Assembly (NCBI GenBank): GCA_045644025.1
Contig: JAZRGE010000110.1
Span: 1 to 19,512, forward strand
Origin: JAZRGE01 sp045644025
Lineage (GTDB): Bacteria > Bacillota > Clostridia > Oscillospirales > Acutalibacteraceae
DNA: 19,512 nucleotides
Direction of reading: 5' to 3'
Under the pieces are notes generated by a model. That model ran no database searches, was not told the DNA's origin, and saw only the letters and a program-made list of their open reading frames with translations. Positions 1 to 7,100 of the stretch are shown piece by piece. Made by a program: the position numbers and the translations under genes. Positions within the stretch are counted from its first letter, which is position 1. Each line of letters begins with the position of its first letter.

Positions 1-1
1 T

Positions 2-460
2 GATACTATTGTAGACACTATTCTTTGCCTCGATGGCACAGAAGTTATCGGAGCCTGCTTTGCCGAATGCCTTTCTAAGGGCGATGTGCTGAGCATGAAC
101 GCTCATAAATCCATTTATGTGGTCACCCCCGAGAATATCAACGGAAGCCAGATGCTCTTCCGCGATAATATTGTGCCGATGATTGCAGGCAAGCACGTTA
201 TGGTTTTGGCTGTTTCCGTTGCGTCGGGCAACACCGTGAAGGCAGCTTTGGATGCCGTGCGCTATTACGGCGGCACAGTTTCGGGTATCTCTGCCATTTT
301 TTCCACAGCCGAGGAATGCGGCGGCCTGCCTGTTCGCTCTGTGTTTGATCCTAAGGATCTGCCCAATTATGCCAACTATCCTGCCCACGAATGCCCCATG
401 TGCAAAGCCGGTCAGAAGTTGGATGCTCTTGTGAATTGCCATGGATTCTCTAAACTTTGA
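2..460 (+). CDS. Orotate phosphoribosyltransferase-like protein, 3' part
   Basis: The reading frame is open from the left edge, so the N-terminus lies outside the window; 152 codons are visible. The fold signature is that of a type I phosphoribosyltransferase: a hydrophobic strand followed by SGNTVKAALDAVRYYGG, which sits where the PRPP loop and following helix should be, then strand VSGISAIFS. The C-terminal tail contains CPMCKAG, which resembles the Cys-containing tail of some orotate phosphoribosyltransferases. The acidic pair that normally precedes the TTG of the PRPP loop (DD or ED) is replaced by non-acidic residues in VLAVSVASGNT, so catalysis by the usual mechanism is doubtful. The stop overlaps the next gene by 20 nt, indicating co-transcription with the HAD phosphatase and the nucleotidyltransferase. 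Family assignment is fairly sure; substrate is not. Confidence 0.7.
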   Translation, partial: DTIVDTILCLDGTEVIGACFAECLSKGDVLSMNAHKSIYVVTPENINGSQMLFRDNIVPMIAGKHVMVLAVSVASGNTVKAALDAVRYYGGTVSGISAIFSTAEECGGLPVRSVFDPKDLPNYANYPAHECPMCKAGQKLDALVNCHGFSKL

Positions 461-1124
461 TATAAACAATATTCAGGGTGCTATCTTTGATATGGATGGC
501 ACCTTGGTTGATTCACTGGGCTTTTGGGATGTGCTCTGGGGTTTGATCGGGGATAAATATCTCGGCGGCAAACCTTTTGTTCCCACCGAGGCCGATGAAA
601 AGGCCGTCCGCACGATGACTCTTAAAGGCGCTATGGAACTTATTCACGCTAATTACGGTGTGGCTGAAAGCGGTGAAGTATTGCTTCGCTTTGCGGATGA
701 TAGCATCAAAGAGTTTTATATGAACACTGTGAAGCCTAAAGACGGAGTGATAGAATTCCTCGAATCACTTAAAGCGAACGGCGTGAAAATGGTTGTGGCT
801 TCGGCCACTGCACCACATCTGGTGAAAATATCAATGCAGAAATGCGGCCTTGAACAGTATTTTTCCGAAATAGTTTCCTGCGCCACGCTGGGTGTGGGAA
901 AGGATAGGCCCGATGTTTTCTTGCTGGCTCTGGAGCGGCTCGGCACCGAAAAGGTGAAGACCTGGATCTTCGAGGATTCGGCTGTGGCTTTGGCCACCGC
1001 ACATAGCATCGGATTTGCCACGGTTGGTATTTTTGATAAATATACCGATGGCCAGGATAAGGTGCGGGCAGCGTCTACTGTCTATATCAATGAGGGTGAA
1101 AACCTGCTCAAACTTATAAAGTAG
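441..1124 (+). CDS. HAD-superfamily hydrolase (beta-phosphoglucomutase-like)
   Basis: This 227-residue protein has haloacid dehalogenase motif I, DMDGTLVDS, at residues 17-25, with D17 the expected nucleophile and D19 the acid/base. It is followed by an alpha-helical cap (about 30-100), motif II in VVASATAPH near 120, a lysine in GKDRPD near 155 and motif IV in IFEDSAVAL. This is the layout of subfamily IA phosphatases and beta-phosphoglucomutases. The substrate cannot be read from sequence. The ATG lies inside the end of the upstream PRTase-like gene (20 nt overlap) without a strong ribosome site, so translation is probably coupled. Only 12 nt separate it from the nucleotidyltransferase downstream, so the three genes probably form one operon. 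Confidence 0.85.
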   Translation: MDSLNFDINNIQGAIFDMDGTLVDSLGFWDVLWGLIGDKYLGGKPFVPTEADEKAVRTMTLKGAMELIHANYGVAESGEVLLRFADDSIKEFYMNTVKPKDGVIEFLESLKANGVKMVVASATAPHLVKISMQKCGLEQYFSEIVSCATLGVGKDRPDVFLLALERLGTEKVKTWIFEDSAVALATAHSIGFATVGIFDKYTDGQDKVRAASTVYINEGENLLKLIK

Positions 1125-1136
1125 GAAGGTGGAATT

Positions 1137-1850
1137 ATGAAGGCACTTATTCTTAATTCCGGGCTGGGCCACAGAATGGGTGATATCACCAAGACCCATC
1201 CCAAATGTATGACGGATATTCCTTTTGAAGAGACTATCCTTTCCAGGCAGCTTAGGATTATTGCCGCTGCAGGTGTTAAAGACGTTGTGATGACAACCGG
1301 CTATTTTGATCAGGTGCTGGTGGACTATTGCTATTCTCTGGGGCTGGATCTTAACTACACCTTTGTGAAGAACCCTATCTTTGATCAGACAAATTATATC
1401 TACTCTATCTATTGCGCTAAGGACGTGCTTCGCGATCAAGACGTGATAATGATGCATGGCGATCTTGTGTTTGAGGACGAAGTCTTTGCCGACGTGGTGA
1501 AGAGTGACGTTAGTTGTATGACGGTGAGCAGCACTTTGCCGCTGCCCGAAAAGGATTTCAAAGCGGTGATGGCAGGGGATAGGATAGAAAAGGTTGGTAT
1601 AGAATTCTTTGATAATGCTTTGTCTGCTCAGCCGCTTTATAAACTGCTTGCTAAGGATTGGAATATCTGGCTGGATGAGATTGTTGCCTTTTGCGAAGCG
1701 GATAATCGCAAATGCTATGCCGAGAACGCCTTCAATAAGGTGTCGGATAGGTGCGCTGTCTACGCTTTGGACGTGATGAATGCTCTTTGCGGCGAGATAG
1801 ATACTCCGGAAGATCTGGAGATCATGTCTGCTAAGATAAAGGCCCTTTGA
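1137..1850 (+). CDS. NTP transferase, sugar/choline-phosphate cytidylyltransferase-like
   Basis: This 237-residue protein begins with the nucleotidyltransferase signature MKALILNSGLGHRMGDITK followed by HPKCM. It is the G-x-G-x-R...PK pattern of the GT-A-fold NTP_transferase family, most like LicC-type phosphocholine cytidylyltransferases. The central NPIFDQTNYIYSIYCAKD segment matches the conserved N..Y..TN..YS region of that group, and HGDLVF supplies the metal-binding aspartate. The C-terminal EIDTPEDLEIM resembles the end of sugar-phosphate nucleotidyltransferases. A good ribosome site (AGGAAGGTGG) precedes the ATG. It would activate a phosphorylated small molecule with CTP or another NTP; neither is determined. 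As last gene of the PRTase-HAD-NTP transferase group it ends just before a strong terminator. Confidence 0.8.
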   Translation: MKALILNSGLGHRMGDITKTHPKCMTDIPFEETILSRQLRIIAAAGVKDVVMTTGYFDQVLVDYCYSLGLDLNYTFVKNPIFDQTNYIYSIYCAKDVLRDQDVIMMHGDLVFEDEVFADVVKSDVSCMTVSSTLPLPEKDFKAVMAGDRIEKVGIEFFDNALSAQPLYKLLAKDWNIWLDEIVAFCEADNRKCYAENAFNKVSDRCAVYALDVMNALCGEIDTPEDLEIMSAKIKAL

Positions 1851-1860
1851 AGTGAAGAAT

Positions 1861-1887
1861 AAAAGCCGAGGATCACCTCGGCTTTTT
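1861..1887 (+). terminator. Rho-independent terminator
   Basis: An 11-bp perfect stem (1861-1871 with 1876-1886) with an ATCA loop, running into T-rich sequence. It begins 10 nt after the nucleotidyltransferase stop and separates that operon from the pyrophosphatase promoter. Confidence 0.9.
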
Positions 1888-1908
1888 GAATTTTTTGCTT
1901 TGCTTTGA

Positions 1909-1937
1909 TAGACAATCGAAAAAAAGTGTGATATAAT
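1909..1937 (+). promoter_or_regulatory. Sigma-A promoter of pyrophosphatase
   Basis: TAGACA (1909-1914), a 17-nt spacer and a perfect TATAAT (1932-1937), about 30 nt upstream of the ppa start codon and just after the preceding terminator. Confidence 0.8.
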
Positions 1938-1967
1938 ATCCTAAATAATGTTGGAAGGAATGATGGT

Positions 1968-2501
1968 ATGTCCAATATATGGCACGACGTTTCCCCTAAA
2001 AGAATCACACCCGAGGATTTTCTTTGCGTGGTGGAGATTCCAAAGGGCAGCAAGAAAAAGTATGAATTGGATAAGGAAACAGGTTTGATTATTCTTGATA
2101 GAATTCTCTACACATCCACCCATTATCCTGCCAACTACGGCTTTATACCCCGCACTTATGGCGACGATGGAGACCCGTTGGATGTTCTGCTTATCTGCGC
2201 CGAACAGCTTGAACCGATGACATTGGTTAGAGCCTTCCCGATAGGTGTTATCACCATGAAAGACAACGGCCGCGATGATGAAAAGATCATAGCAATACCT
2301 TTCAACGACCCCAACTACAATCACTACACCGATATTGATCAACTGCCCGCTCATATCTTTGAGGAAATGCGCCATTTCTTCACTGTGTATAAGAATCTGG
2401 AAAATAAGGACACTGTGGTGGATGAAGTTAGGCCGAGGGGCGAAGCCGCCAAGGTTATAGCCGAGGCTATAGATAGATATATAGATTGCTTTTGTAAATA
2501 A
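1968..2501 (+). CDS. ppa: Inorganic pyrophosphatase, family I
   Basis: This 177-residue protein hydrolyses pyrophosphate to phosphate in the cytoplasm, pulling biosynthetic reactions forward. The family I signature DGDPLDV lies at residues 67-73, with D67, D69 and D72 as the metal-binding aspartates. The upstream VVEIPKGSKKKYELDKETG and the HYPANYGFIP block are also typical of soluble family I enzymes. Length matches the bacterial form. The ATG at 1968 is chosen because GGAAGGAA (1953-1960) is well spaced and the protein starts directly on the conserved domain. It has its own promoter. No terminator is visible in the 33 nt before ftsK, so read-through into ftsK is likely. Confidence 0.96.
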   Translation: MSNIWHDVSPKRITPEDFLCVVEIPKGSKKKYELDKETGLIILDRILYTSTHYPANYGFIPRTYGDDGDPLDVLLICAEQLEPMTLVRAFPIGVITMKDNGRDDEKIIAIPFNDPNYNHYTDIDQLPAHIFEEMRHFFTVYKNLENKDTVVDEVRPRGEAAKVIAEAIDRYIDCFCK

Positions 2502-2534
2502 AAAAGCGGTGGGGGAACCTGCCGAAGGGAGAGA

Positions 2535-4970
2535 ATGGATAGAATGGCGACAGCGAAGAAGAGAAGGGGACGCCCCCCGAAAAAGGCCAGCGCTACCGCT
2601 ACCGAGCTTACCAACAGAAAAAAGAAGCCTAACTATGCCGCCAAGCAGCAAATTACTGCGGTGGTTATGTTCACGTTGGCTGTTTTTCTGCTCTTGGTTG
2701 TTTTCGTGGATGGAAAAAATCCCGATGGCAGCGGCAATTTGTGGACTGCTCTGCACAACTTTATGTTTGGCATATTCGGCATCTGCGCCTTTGTGTGGCC
2801 TGTGGCTTTAGGCGTTGTGGCTGTGCTTTGCGCTATGGATAAGCTCTATGGTTCTGTGGCTGCCAAGGTTGTGGAAGGTTGCGGCGCTGTTGTGCTTTTG
2901 GGTGCTGCGGTGAACGTCTTTATCGGCATACCTCAGCAGGTTGGCTTTTTCGGCTATTTGGGCCATTGCTACACCCAGGGCACCGTTCTTGCAGGCGGTG
3001 GCCTGCTGGGCGGTATTATGAGCTACCCTATAAGCGCCCTTTTTGGCTATACAGGTGCCTGCATCACAATATGTCTGCTGTTGTTCCTCTTTATTATGCT
3101 TGCAACCGGCACCACCCTTGTTGCCTTCCTTAAGAACGTTTTTTGCCGCCCGGCCAAAAAGATCGGAGAGACAGCCGAGCAGCTTATCCAAACAAGCCAG
3201 GCTAAGAAGAAAAAAGACGAGCCTCCCTTTAATATAGATATTGCAATAGATGAAAAGCCCACTATTGAGCCTAAGGAAGAGGCCGACACAGTGGAGAAGA
3301 TACTGGAAAAGAAGAAAAAAGTGATTGAAAAATATCGCCAGTTGGATAATCCCGAGGCTGTGGATGTGGAAGTGGAGGATAATATTCCCGAGCCTGCTGC
3401 CGAGCCCGAGATTATAAAAGAGCCCATCGCAGAAGAAAAGGAGAGCGATTTCCCTGCAAGTGGTGTGGAGTTTGTGGCAGAAGAAAATGTTTATCGTTTC
3501 CCGCCCATATCCTTGCTGGCAGATAGCCGCTCGCCATCCAGGGCCAATATAGAAGCCGAAAAGCAGGCTGTGGCCGAAAAGTTGGTGGAGACTCTTCGGG
3601 ATTTCAAGGTGGAGACCAAGGTGATAAATATTACCGTTGGCCCTGCTGTGACCAGATATGAGCTTCAGCCCTCGGCAGGCGTGAAGATCAGTAAGATCAC
3701 CAATCTTGCCGATGATATCGCATTGAATCTTGCCACCGATGGTGTGCGAATTGAGGCACCTATTCCCAATAAGCCTGCTATCGGTATTGAAGTGCCTAAT
3801 AAGGCAGTGAGCGTGGTGGGAGTGAAGGAGATAATCGATTCTCCCGAATTCGCCAGCGCTAAATCCAAGGTATCTTTTGCTGTCGGTAAGGATATCGCGG
3901 GCAACCCGGTTGTCACCGATATTGCTAAGATGCCTCACGGGCTTATCGCAGGTGCCACTAACTCCGGTAAATCTGTATGTATCAATTCGCTGATTATCAG
4001 TATCCTTTATAAGGCCACACCCGATGAGGTTAAGTTCCTTATGATAGATCCTAAGATGGTTGAATTGGGCAACTACAACGGCATTCCACATCTAATGGTG
4101 CCGGTGGTTACGGATCCCAGAAAGGCCGCAGGTGCTTTGGGCTGGGCCGTGAGTGAGATGGATAAGCGCTATAAGCTCTTTGCCGAATATAAGGTTCGCG
4201 ATCTTTTTGCCTACAACGAGATGGCCGAAAAAGACGAAGAAATGACCAAGATGCCCCAGGTTGTTATTATTATCGACGAGTTGGCCGACCTGATGATGAC
4301 AGCCCCCCACGAAGTGGAAGATAATATTTGCCGCCTTGCTCAAAAAGCCCGCGCCGCAGGTATGCATCTTATCATTGCCACTCAGCGTCCTTCTGTAGAT
4401 GTTATCACGGGTATCATTAAGGCTAATATTCCCAGCCGAATTGCATTTATGGTTTCTTCCCAGGTGGATAGCCGCACTATTCTTGATATGGGCGGTGCCG
4501 AAAAGCTTATCGGCCGCGGCGATATGTTGTTCCACCCCGTGGGCCTTATAAAGCCCAAGCGCGTGCAGGGCTGTTTTGTTTCCGATAAGGAGATAGAGGC
4601 TGTTGTAAACTTTGTGCGCAACGATTCCAAGAATATGGAATACGATGAAGAAGTGATGGAAGAGATCGAGCGCCTGGCTGTTAAGGAAAAGAGCGCCAAG
4701 GGCGGAGAATCTTCCGATTCCGAGCCTATGGAGGGCTTCGATCCGATGCTGGGCAAAGCTATTGAATGTGTTGTGGAGGCCGGCCAGGCATCCACCTCTC
4801 TGCTGCAGCGCAGAGTGCGCCTTGGCTATGCGAGAGCCGCCAGAATAATAGACGAAATGGAACAGATGGGTATTGTTGGTGGCTATGAAGGTGCCAAGCC
4901 CAGAAGGGTGCTGATCTCTAAAGAACAGCTTCTGGAAATGAAGGCAAGGGACGATACTCTCTTTCAATGA
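2535..4970 (+). CDS. ftsK: DNA translocase FtsK/SpoIIIE family
   Basis: This 811-residue septal DNA pump has a basic N-terminus, four membrane spans (about 40-58, 76-100, 112-132, 168-195) and a charged Glu/Lys-rich linker (about 200-320). The RecA-like motor follows, with Walker A GATNSGKS at 473-480 and Walker B VVIIIDE ending at D581-E582. A winged-helix gamma domain at the C-terminus (about 735-800) contains RVRLGYARAARIIDEMEQMG, which in this family reads KOPS/SRS sequences. It moves chromosomal DNA across the division or sporulation septum. The first residues hold an RRGRPPKK stretch resembling an AT-hook. The start could be the ATG at 2535 or 2544: the GGGAG ribosome site is rather close to the first and far from the second. 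The stop overlaps the next ATG (ATGA). Confidence 0.95.
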   Translation: MDRMATAKKRRGRPPKKASATATELTNRKKKPNYAAKQQITAVVMFTLAVFLLLVVFVDGKNPDGSGNLWTALHNFMFGIFGICAFVWPVALGVVAVLCAMDKLYGSVAAKVVEGCGAVVLLGAAVNVFIGIPQQVGFFGYLGHCYTQGTVLAGGGLLGGIMSYPISALFGYTGACITICLLLFLFIMLATGTTLVAFLKNVFCRPAKKIGETAEQLIQTSQAKKKKDEPPFNIDIAIDEKPTIEPKEEADTVEKILEKKKKVIEKYRQLDNPEAVDVEVEDNIPEPAAEPEIIKEPIAEEKESDFPASGVEFVAEENVYRFPPISLLADSRSPSRANIEAEKQAVAEKLVETLRDFKVETKVINITVGPAVTRYELQPSAGVKISKITNLADDIALNLATDGVRIEAPIPNKPAIGIEVPNKAVSVVGVKEIIDSPEFASAKSKVSFAVGKDIAGNPVVTDIAKMPHGLIAGATNSGKSVCINSLIISILYKATPDEVKFLMIDPKMVELGNYNGIPHLMVPVVTDPRKAAGALGWAVSEMDKRYKLFAEYKVRDLFAYNEMAEKDEEMTKMPQVVIIIDELADLMMTAPHEVEDNICRLAQKARAAGMHLIIATQRPSVDVITGIIKANIPSRIAFMVSSQVDSRTILDMGGAEKLIGRGDMLFHPVGLIKPKRVQGCFVSDKEIEAVVNFVRNDSKNMEYDEEVMEEIERLAVKEKSAKGGESSDSEPMEGFDPMLGKAIECVVEAGQASTSLLQRRVRLGYARAARIIDEMEQMGIVGGYEGAKPRRVLISKEQLLEMKARDDTLFQ

Positions 4971-5887
4971 GCAATAAAAAACGGGCGATCGGAATCCGGT
5001 GTATAATTCTGGGGTCGATTGCCCTTTTGATTTGTCTTGTTATCACTTTTGGTCAAGGCATAGGCCTGGGTTTTGTTCCTACCTGGGCGCAGATCTATGA
5101 GTTTTCGGGGCTTGGCGGAGTGGACAACAGCGATTATATGGCTGTGCTTGATGTGGGTGATGCATCCTGCGCCGTGATATGCAGCAACGGCACCTGCACC
5201 CTTATTGATACAGGCGGTGTGGGCGATAATGGCACGGCGGTGGTTAGATTTCTGAAAAGTCGCGATATTAAGCAGATAGATTATATGGTGCTCAGCCACC
5301 ATCATGGTGATCACATCGGCGGAGCCGAAAAGGTGCTTGATAATTTTCCCGTGGGAATAGTTCTGGTGATGCCGTTGATGGGAGACGAAGAAGATTCTGA
5401 ATTGGTGCCAAAAGTGATTGAAAGCGCCGAAAAATCCGGTGCACAGATCAAGAAAATAAACCAAGGCGTGCGTTTTAGCGCAGGGGATTTCTCTTTTGAG
5501 ATTCTTATGGCAAAGAGGGATGCCAAGGAAGAAAACGATCGTTCGGCAGTGGTGCTTGCAGATAACGGAGCGCAAAATATGTTGTTTATGGGTGATGTTT
5601 CGGCCAAGGCGGAGCGGGAGCTGATTTCACTTTATCCCGATCTTTCGGCAGATATATTGGTGGTGGGCCATCACGGAAGCAAGACTTCAACCTGCGCAGA
5701 GTTCCTTGATGCTATACGGCCTGAATATGCGGCTGTAAGCTGCGGCACTCGTTGGGCAACCGTTCCCGATGGGGAAGTGATCTCAAGGCTTTCCGAATCG
5801 GGAGCACAGATTAAGCGCACCGATATTAATTCCAATATTTATTATTATTTTGAAGAAGGCGGTGTTCGTGTTGAAACCGAGCGATAA
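4967..5887 (+). CDS. ComEC/Rec2-like metallo-beta-lactamase-fold hydrolase
   Basis: This 306-residue protein has one N-terminal hydrophobic segment (about residues 10-30), which should anchor it or export it, followed by a metallo-beta-lactamase domain. The metal motif SHHHGDHIGG gives H111, H113, D115 and H116; MGD near 205 and VGHHGSKTS supply later ligands. LDVGDASCAVI is typical of the stand-alone MBL domain related to the C-terminus of ComEC, without the competence channel. Members are thought to be nucleases or phosphodiesterases; the substrate here is unknown. It overlaps ftsK by four bases (ATGA), lacks a close ribosome site and is probably translated by coupling. The DUF3006 gene that follows is a frequent partner of this hydrolase family. 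Confidence 0.85.
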   Translation: MSNKKRAIGIRCIILGSIALLICLVITFGQGIGLGFVPTWAQIYEFSGLGGVDNSDYMAVLDVGDASCAVICSNGTCTLIDTGGVGDNGTAVVRFLKSRDIKQIDYMVLSHHHGDHIGGAEKVLDNFPVGIVLVMPLMGDEEDSELVPKVIESAEKSGAQIKKINQGVRFSAGDFSFEILMAKRDAKEENDRSAVVLADNGAQNMLFMGDVSAKAERELISLYPDLSADILVVGHHGSKTSTCAEFLDAIRPEYAAVSCGTRWATVPDGEVISRLSESGAQIKRTDINSNIYYYFEEGGVRVETER

Positions 5888-6098
5888 AATGATAATTATC
5901 GATAGAATCGAAGGCGAATATGCCGTAGTGGAAATTGATGGTGAAATGCAGGAGATAGAATTAGCGATCCTGCCCAAGGGTGTAGCTGAGGGCGACGTGC
6001 TTAAAGTGGCCGACGCAGGATACGAACTTGATAACCAAGCCAAAAAGCAAAGGCAGGCAGCTCTCTTTGCAAAACAGCGCAATCTCTTTAGCAAGTAA
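5868..6098 (+). CDS. DUF3006 family protein
   Basis: A small protein of 76 residues from the GTG at 5868. The core MIIIDRIEGEYAVVEIDGE, then ELAILPKGVAEGDVLK, matches the DUF3006 pattern (I-I-D-R-hE-G-x-x-A-V-h-E...LP...EGD), a small beta-barrel-like domain of unknown function. The start is uncertain: AAGAAGG at 5853-5859 is spaced correctly for GTG 5868, while TTG 5850 and ATG 5889 are in the same frame. The gene overlaps the end of the MBL hydrolase by 20 nt, consistent with a functional pair and coupled translation. The C-terminal third is Lys/Gln-rich and helical. A terminator follows immediately. Confidence 0.8.
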   Translation: MLKPSDKMIIIDRIEGEYAVVEIDGEMQEIELAILPKGVAEGDVLKVADAGYELDNQAKKQRQAALFAKQRNLFSK

Positions 6099-6104
6099 TA
6101 AATC

Positions 6105-6134
6105 AAAAGGCCACCCAATCGGGTGGCCTTTTTT
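6105..6134. terminator. Bidirectional terminator
   Basis: A 12-bp perfect stem (6105-6116 with 6121-6132), loop AATC, flanked by A and T runs. It ends the ftsK-MBL-DUF3006 operon on plus and the DUF378 gene on minus. Confidence 0.9.
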
Positions 6135-6146
6135 GATGCTCAAAAC

Positions 6147-6362
6147 TTAGGCGTGGTCGGTAATGACTTCGTTGCGCTCGCGGAAGAGCAAAGAGATACA
6201 CCAAAGACCTGCCAGACCAACCAACGTGTAGATGATTCTGGCAAATGCGGTGTCCGCACCGCTGCAGATCCAGGCAACTAAATCAAACTGAAAGATACCG
6301 ATACTGCCCCAGTTGAGAGCACCAATTATTGTGAGCACCAAACTGATTCTGTCTAACAACAT
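6147..6362 (-). CDS. DUF378 family small membrane protein
   Basis: A 71-residue protein with two hydrophobic segments (about 5-25 and 42-62). The pattern LTIIGALNWGSIGIFQFDLVA followed by ARIIYTLVGLAGLW is the DUF378 signature (IIGGLNWGLVG...FDLVA...R.IY.LVGLAGL). Its function is unknown; it should be an inner-membrane protein with both ends near the membrane surface. The ATG at 6362 has an excellent AAAGGAG ribosome site seven to eight bases upstream. It stands alone, transcribed opposite to its neighbours, and shares the terminator at 6105-6134 with the converging operon. Confidence 0.88.
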   Translation of the reverse strand: MLLDRISLVLTIIGALNWGSIGIFQFDLVAWICSGADTAFARIIYTLVGLAGLWCISLLFRERNEVITDHA

Positions 6363-6476
6363 TTAACACATCTCCTTTTTAGGTGTCGCTTTTATTTTGC
6401 ACACCCTTTTGGCCGTTTATTCATAAATTTTTCGGGAATATATATTTTTGAATCTTTTTATGGGGTGAAAAATAAA

Positions 6477-6941
6477 ATGTATAAGATCTATTTATGCACG
6501 GATGATGATAAATTGGCAAAAAGTATAGCAAAGATTGCGGATCATGCAGGCGTTTGCCGCGTGGATAATTTGAATGAGCTTAGAGATGGTGGCGTGGTGA
6601 TATTATGCAAAGTAGGAAGCAATCACGGCAAGGTGCCCGTGGGTTTTGTGGGAGTGGCGCCCGAGGATGATTCCGTTGCACTGAAGTTGTTGAGTGAAAG
6701 CCGAGTGCCTGCCGTGACCTGTGGGTTTTCTCCCACCGCATCACTCACTATTTCGGCCGTAGGAGAGCAAAGTGCTGCAGTATGCCTGCAAAGGCATATA
6801 CGCACTCTTGGCGGAAGAATCATCGAAGAAGGGGACATAACGTTGAAAATTGCTAAAGGGTGGGATAAAACGGCGCTTATGCTGTGGGTGGCCGCAGAGT
6901 TGCTGGCTGGGGAGTGTGGCTTAACCAACTCTTTTGTTTGA
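6477..6941 (+). CDS. Conserved-looking protein of unknown function
   Basis: I do not recognise this 154-residue protein with confidence. No signal peptide or membrane span is evident. The N-terminal half (MYKIYLCTDDDKLAKSIAKI) could form a small alpha/beta domain. The second half, VTCGFSPTASLTISAVGE and then AVCLQRHIRTLGG, distantly recalls the stretch between the ATPase and C-terminal regions of Mur-ligase-like proteins (G-x-s-x...t.SS), but the Mur P-loop is absent, so this is only a hint. The start is placed at ATG 6477 because GGGGTG (6462-6467) is spaced as its ribosome site; GTG 6465 in the same frame is the alternative. Its stop codon lies within the -35 box of the tRNA-Arg promoter. 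Confidence 0.65.
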   Translation: MYKIYLCTDDDKLAKSIAKIADHAGVCRVDNLNELRDGGVVILCKVGSNHGKVPVGFVGVAPEDDSVALKLLSESRVPAVTCGFSPTASLTISAVGEQSAAVCLQRHIRTLGGRIIEEGDITLKIAKGWDKTALMLWVAAELLAGECGLTNSFV

Positions 6942-6966
6942 CATTACTGCCCAAAAATGATATAAT
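6938..6966 (+). promoter_or_regulatory. Consensus sigma-A promoter of tRNA-Arg(CCG)
   Basis: Perfect TTGACA (6938-6943), 17-nt spacer and perfect TATAAT (6961-6966), 18 nt before the mature tRNA 5' end. The -35 box overlaps the TGA stop of the upstream gene. Confidence 0.95.
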
Positions 6967-6984
6967 TTAGCCTTGTAAACATAG

Positions 6985-7061
6985 CCGCCCGTGGCGTAGC
7001 TGGATAGCGCAGTGGATTCCGATTCCAAAGGTCGGGGGTTCAAATCCCTTCGGGCGGGCCA
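6985..7061 (+). tRNA. tRNA-Arg (anticodon CCG)
   Basis: A full 77-nt cloverleaf. Acceptor CCGCCCG (6985-6991) pairs with CGGGCGG (7051-7057), with discriminator G and an encoded CCA. The D stem is 6994-6997/7007-7010, and the T loop TTCAAAT is intact. The anticodon loop TTCCGAT places CCG at 7019-7021, reading CGG. The outermost anticodon-stem pair would be G-A (7012 with 7028), a mild irregularity, and the T stem contains G-U pairs. The strong promoter upstream and terminator downstream show it is a single transcription unit. Confidence 0.95.
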
Positions 7062-7074
7062 AAATAAAAACACC
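7044..7074 (+). repeat. tRNA 3'-end direct repeat, copy 1 (within the tRNA)
   Basis: The last part of tRNA-Arg(CCG) plus 13 nt downstream. It recurs at 7231-7262, 187 bp away, with a 15-nt perfect core (7048-7062 equals 7235-7249) and similar A-rich sequence ending AACACC after it. Confidence 0.9.
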
Positions 7075-7100
7075 ACCCCTCGCGGGTGGTATTTTTATTT
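7072..7100 (+). terminator. Terminator of tRNA-Arg(CCG)
   Basis: A 7-bp GC-rich stem ACCACCC/GGGTGGT (7072-7078 with 7084-7090), loop CTCGC, then a T-rich tract to 7100; it starts 11 nt after the tRNA CCA. Confidence 0.88.

Noticed and set aside
2808..4967. Long open frames on the minus strand opposite ftsK (427 and 291 codons).
   Set aside because: They are low-plausibility proteins rich in His, Cys and Asn, antisense to an unambiguous ftsK, without ribosome sites or family features.
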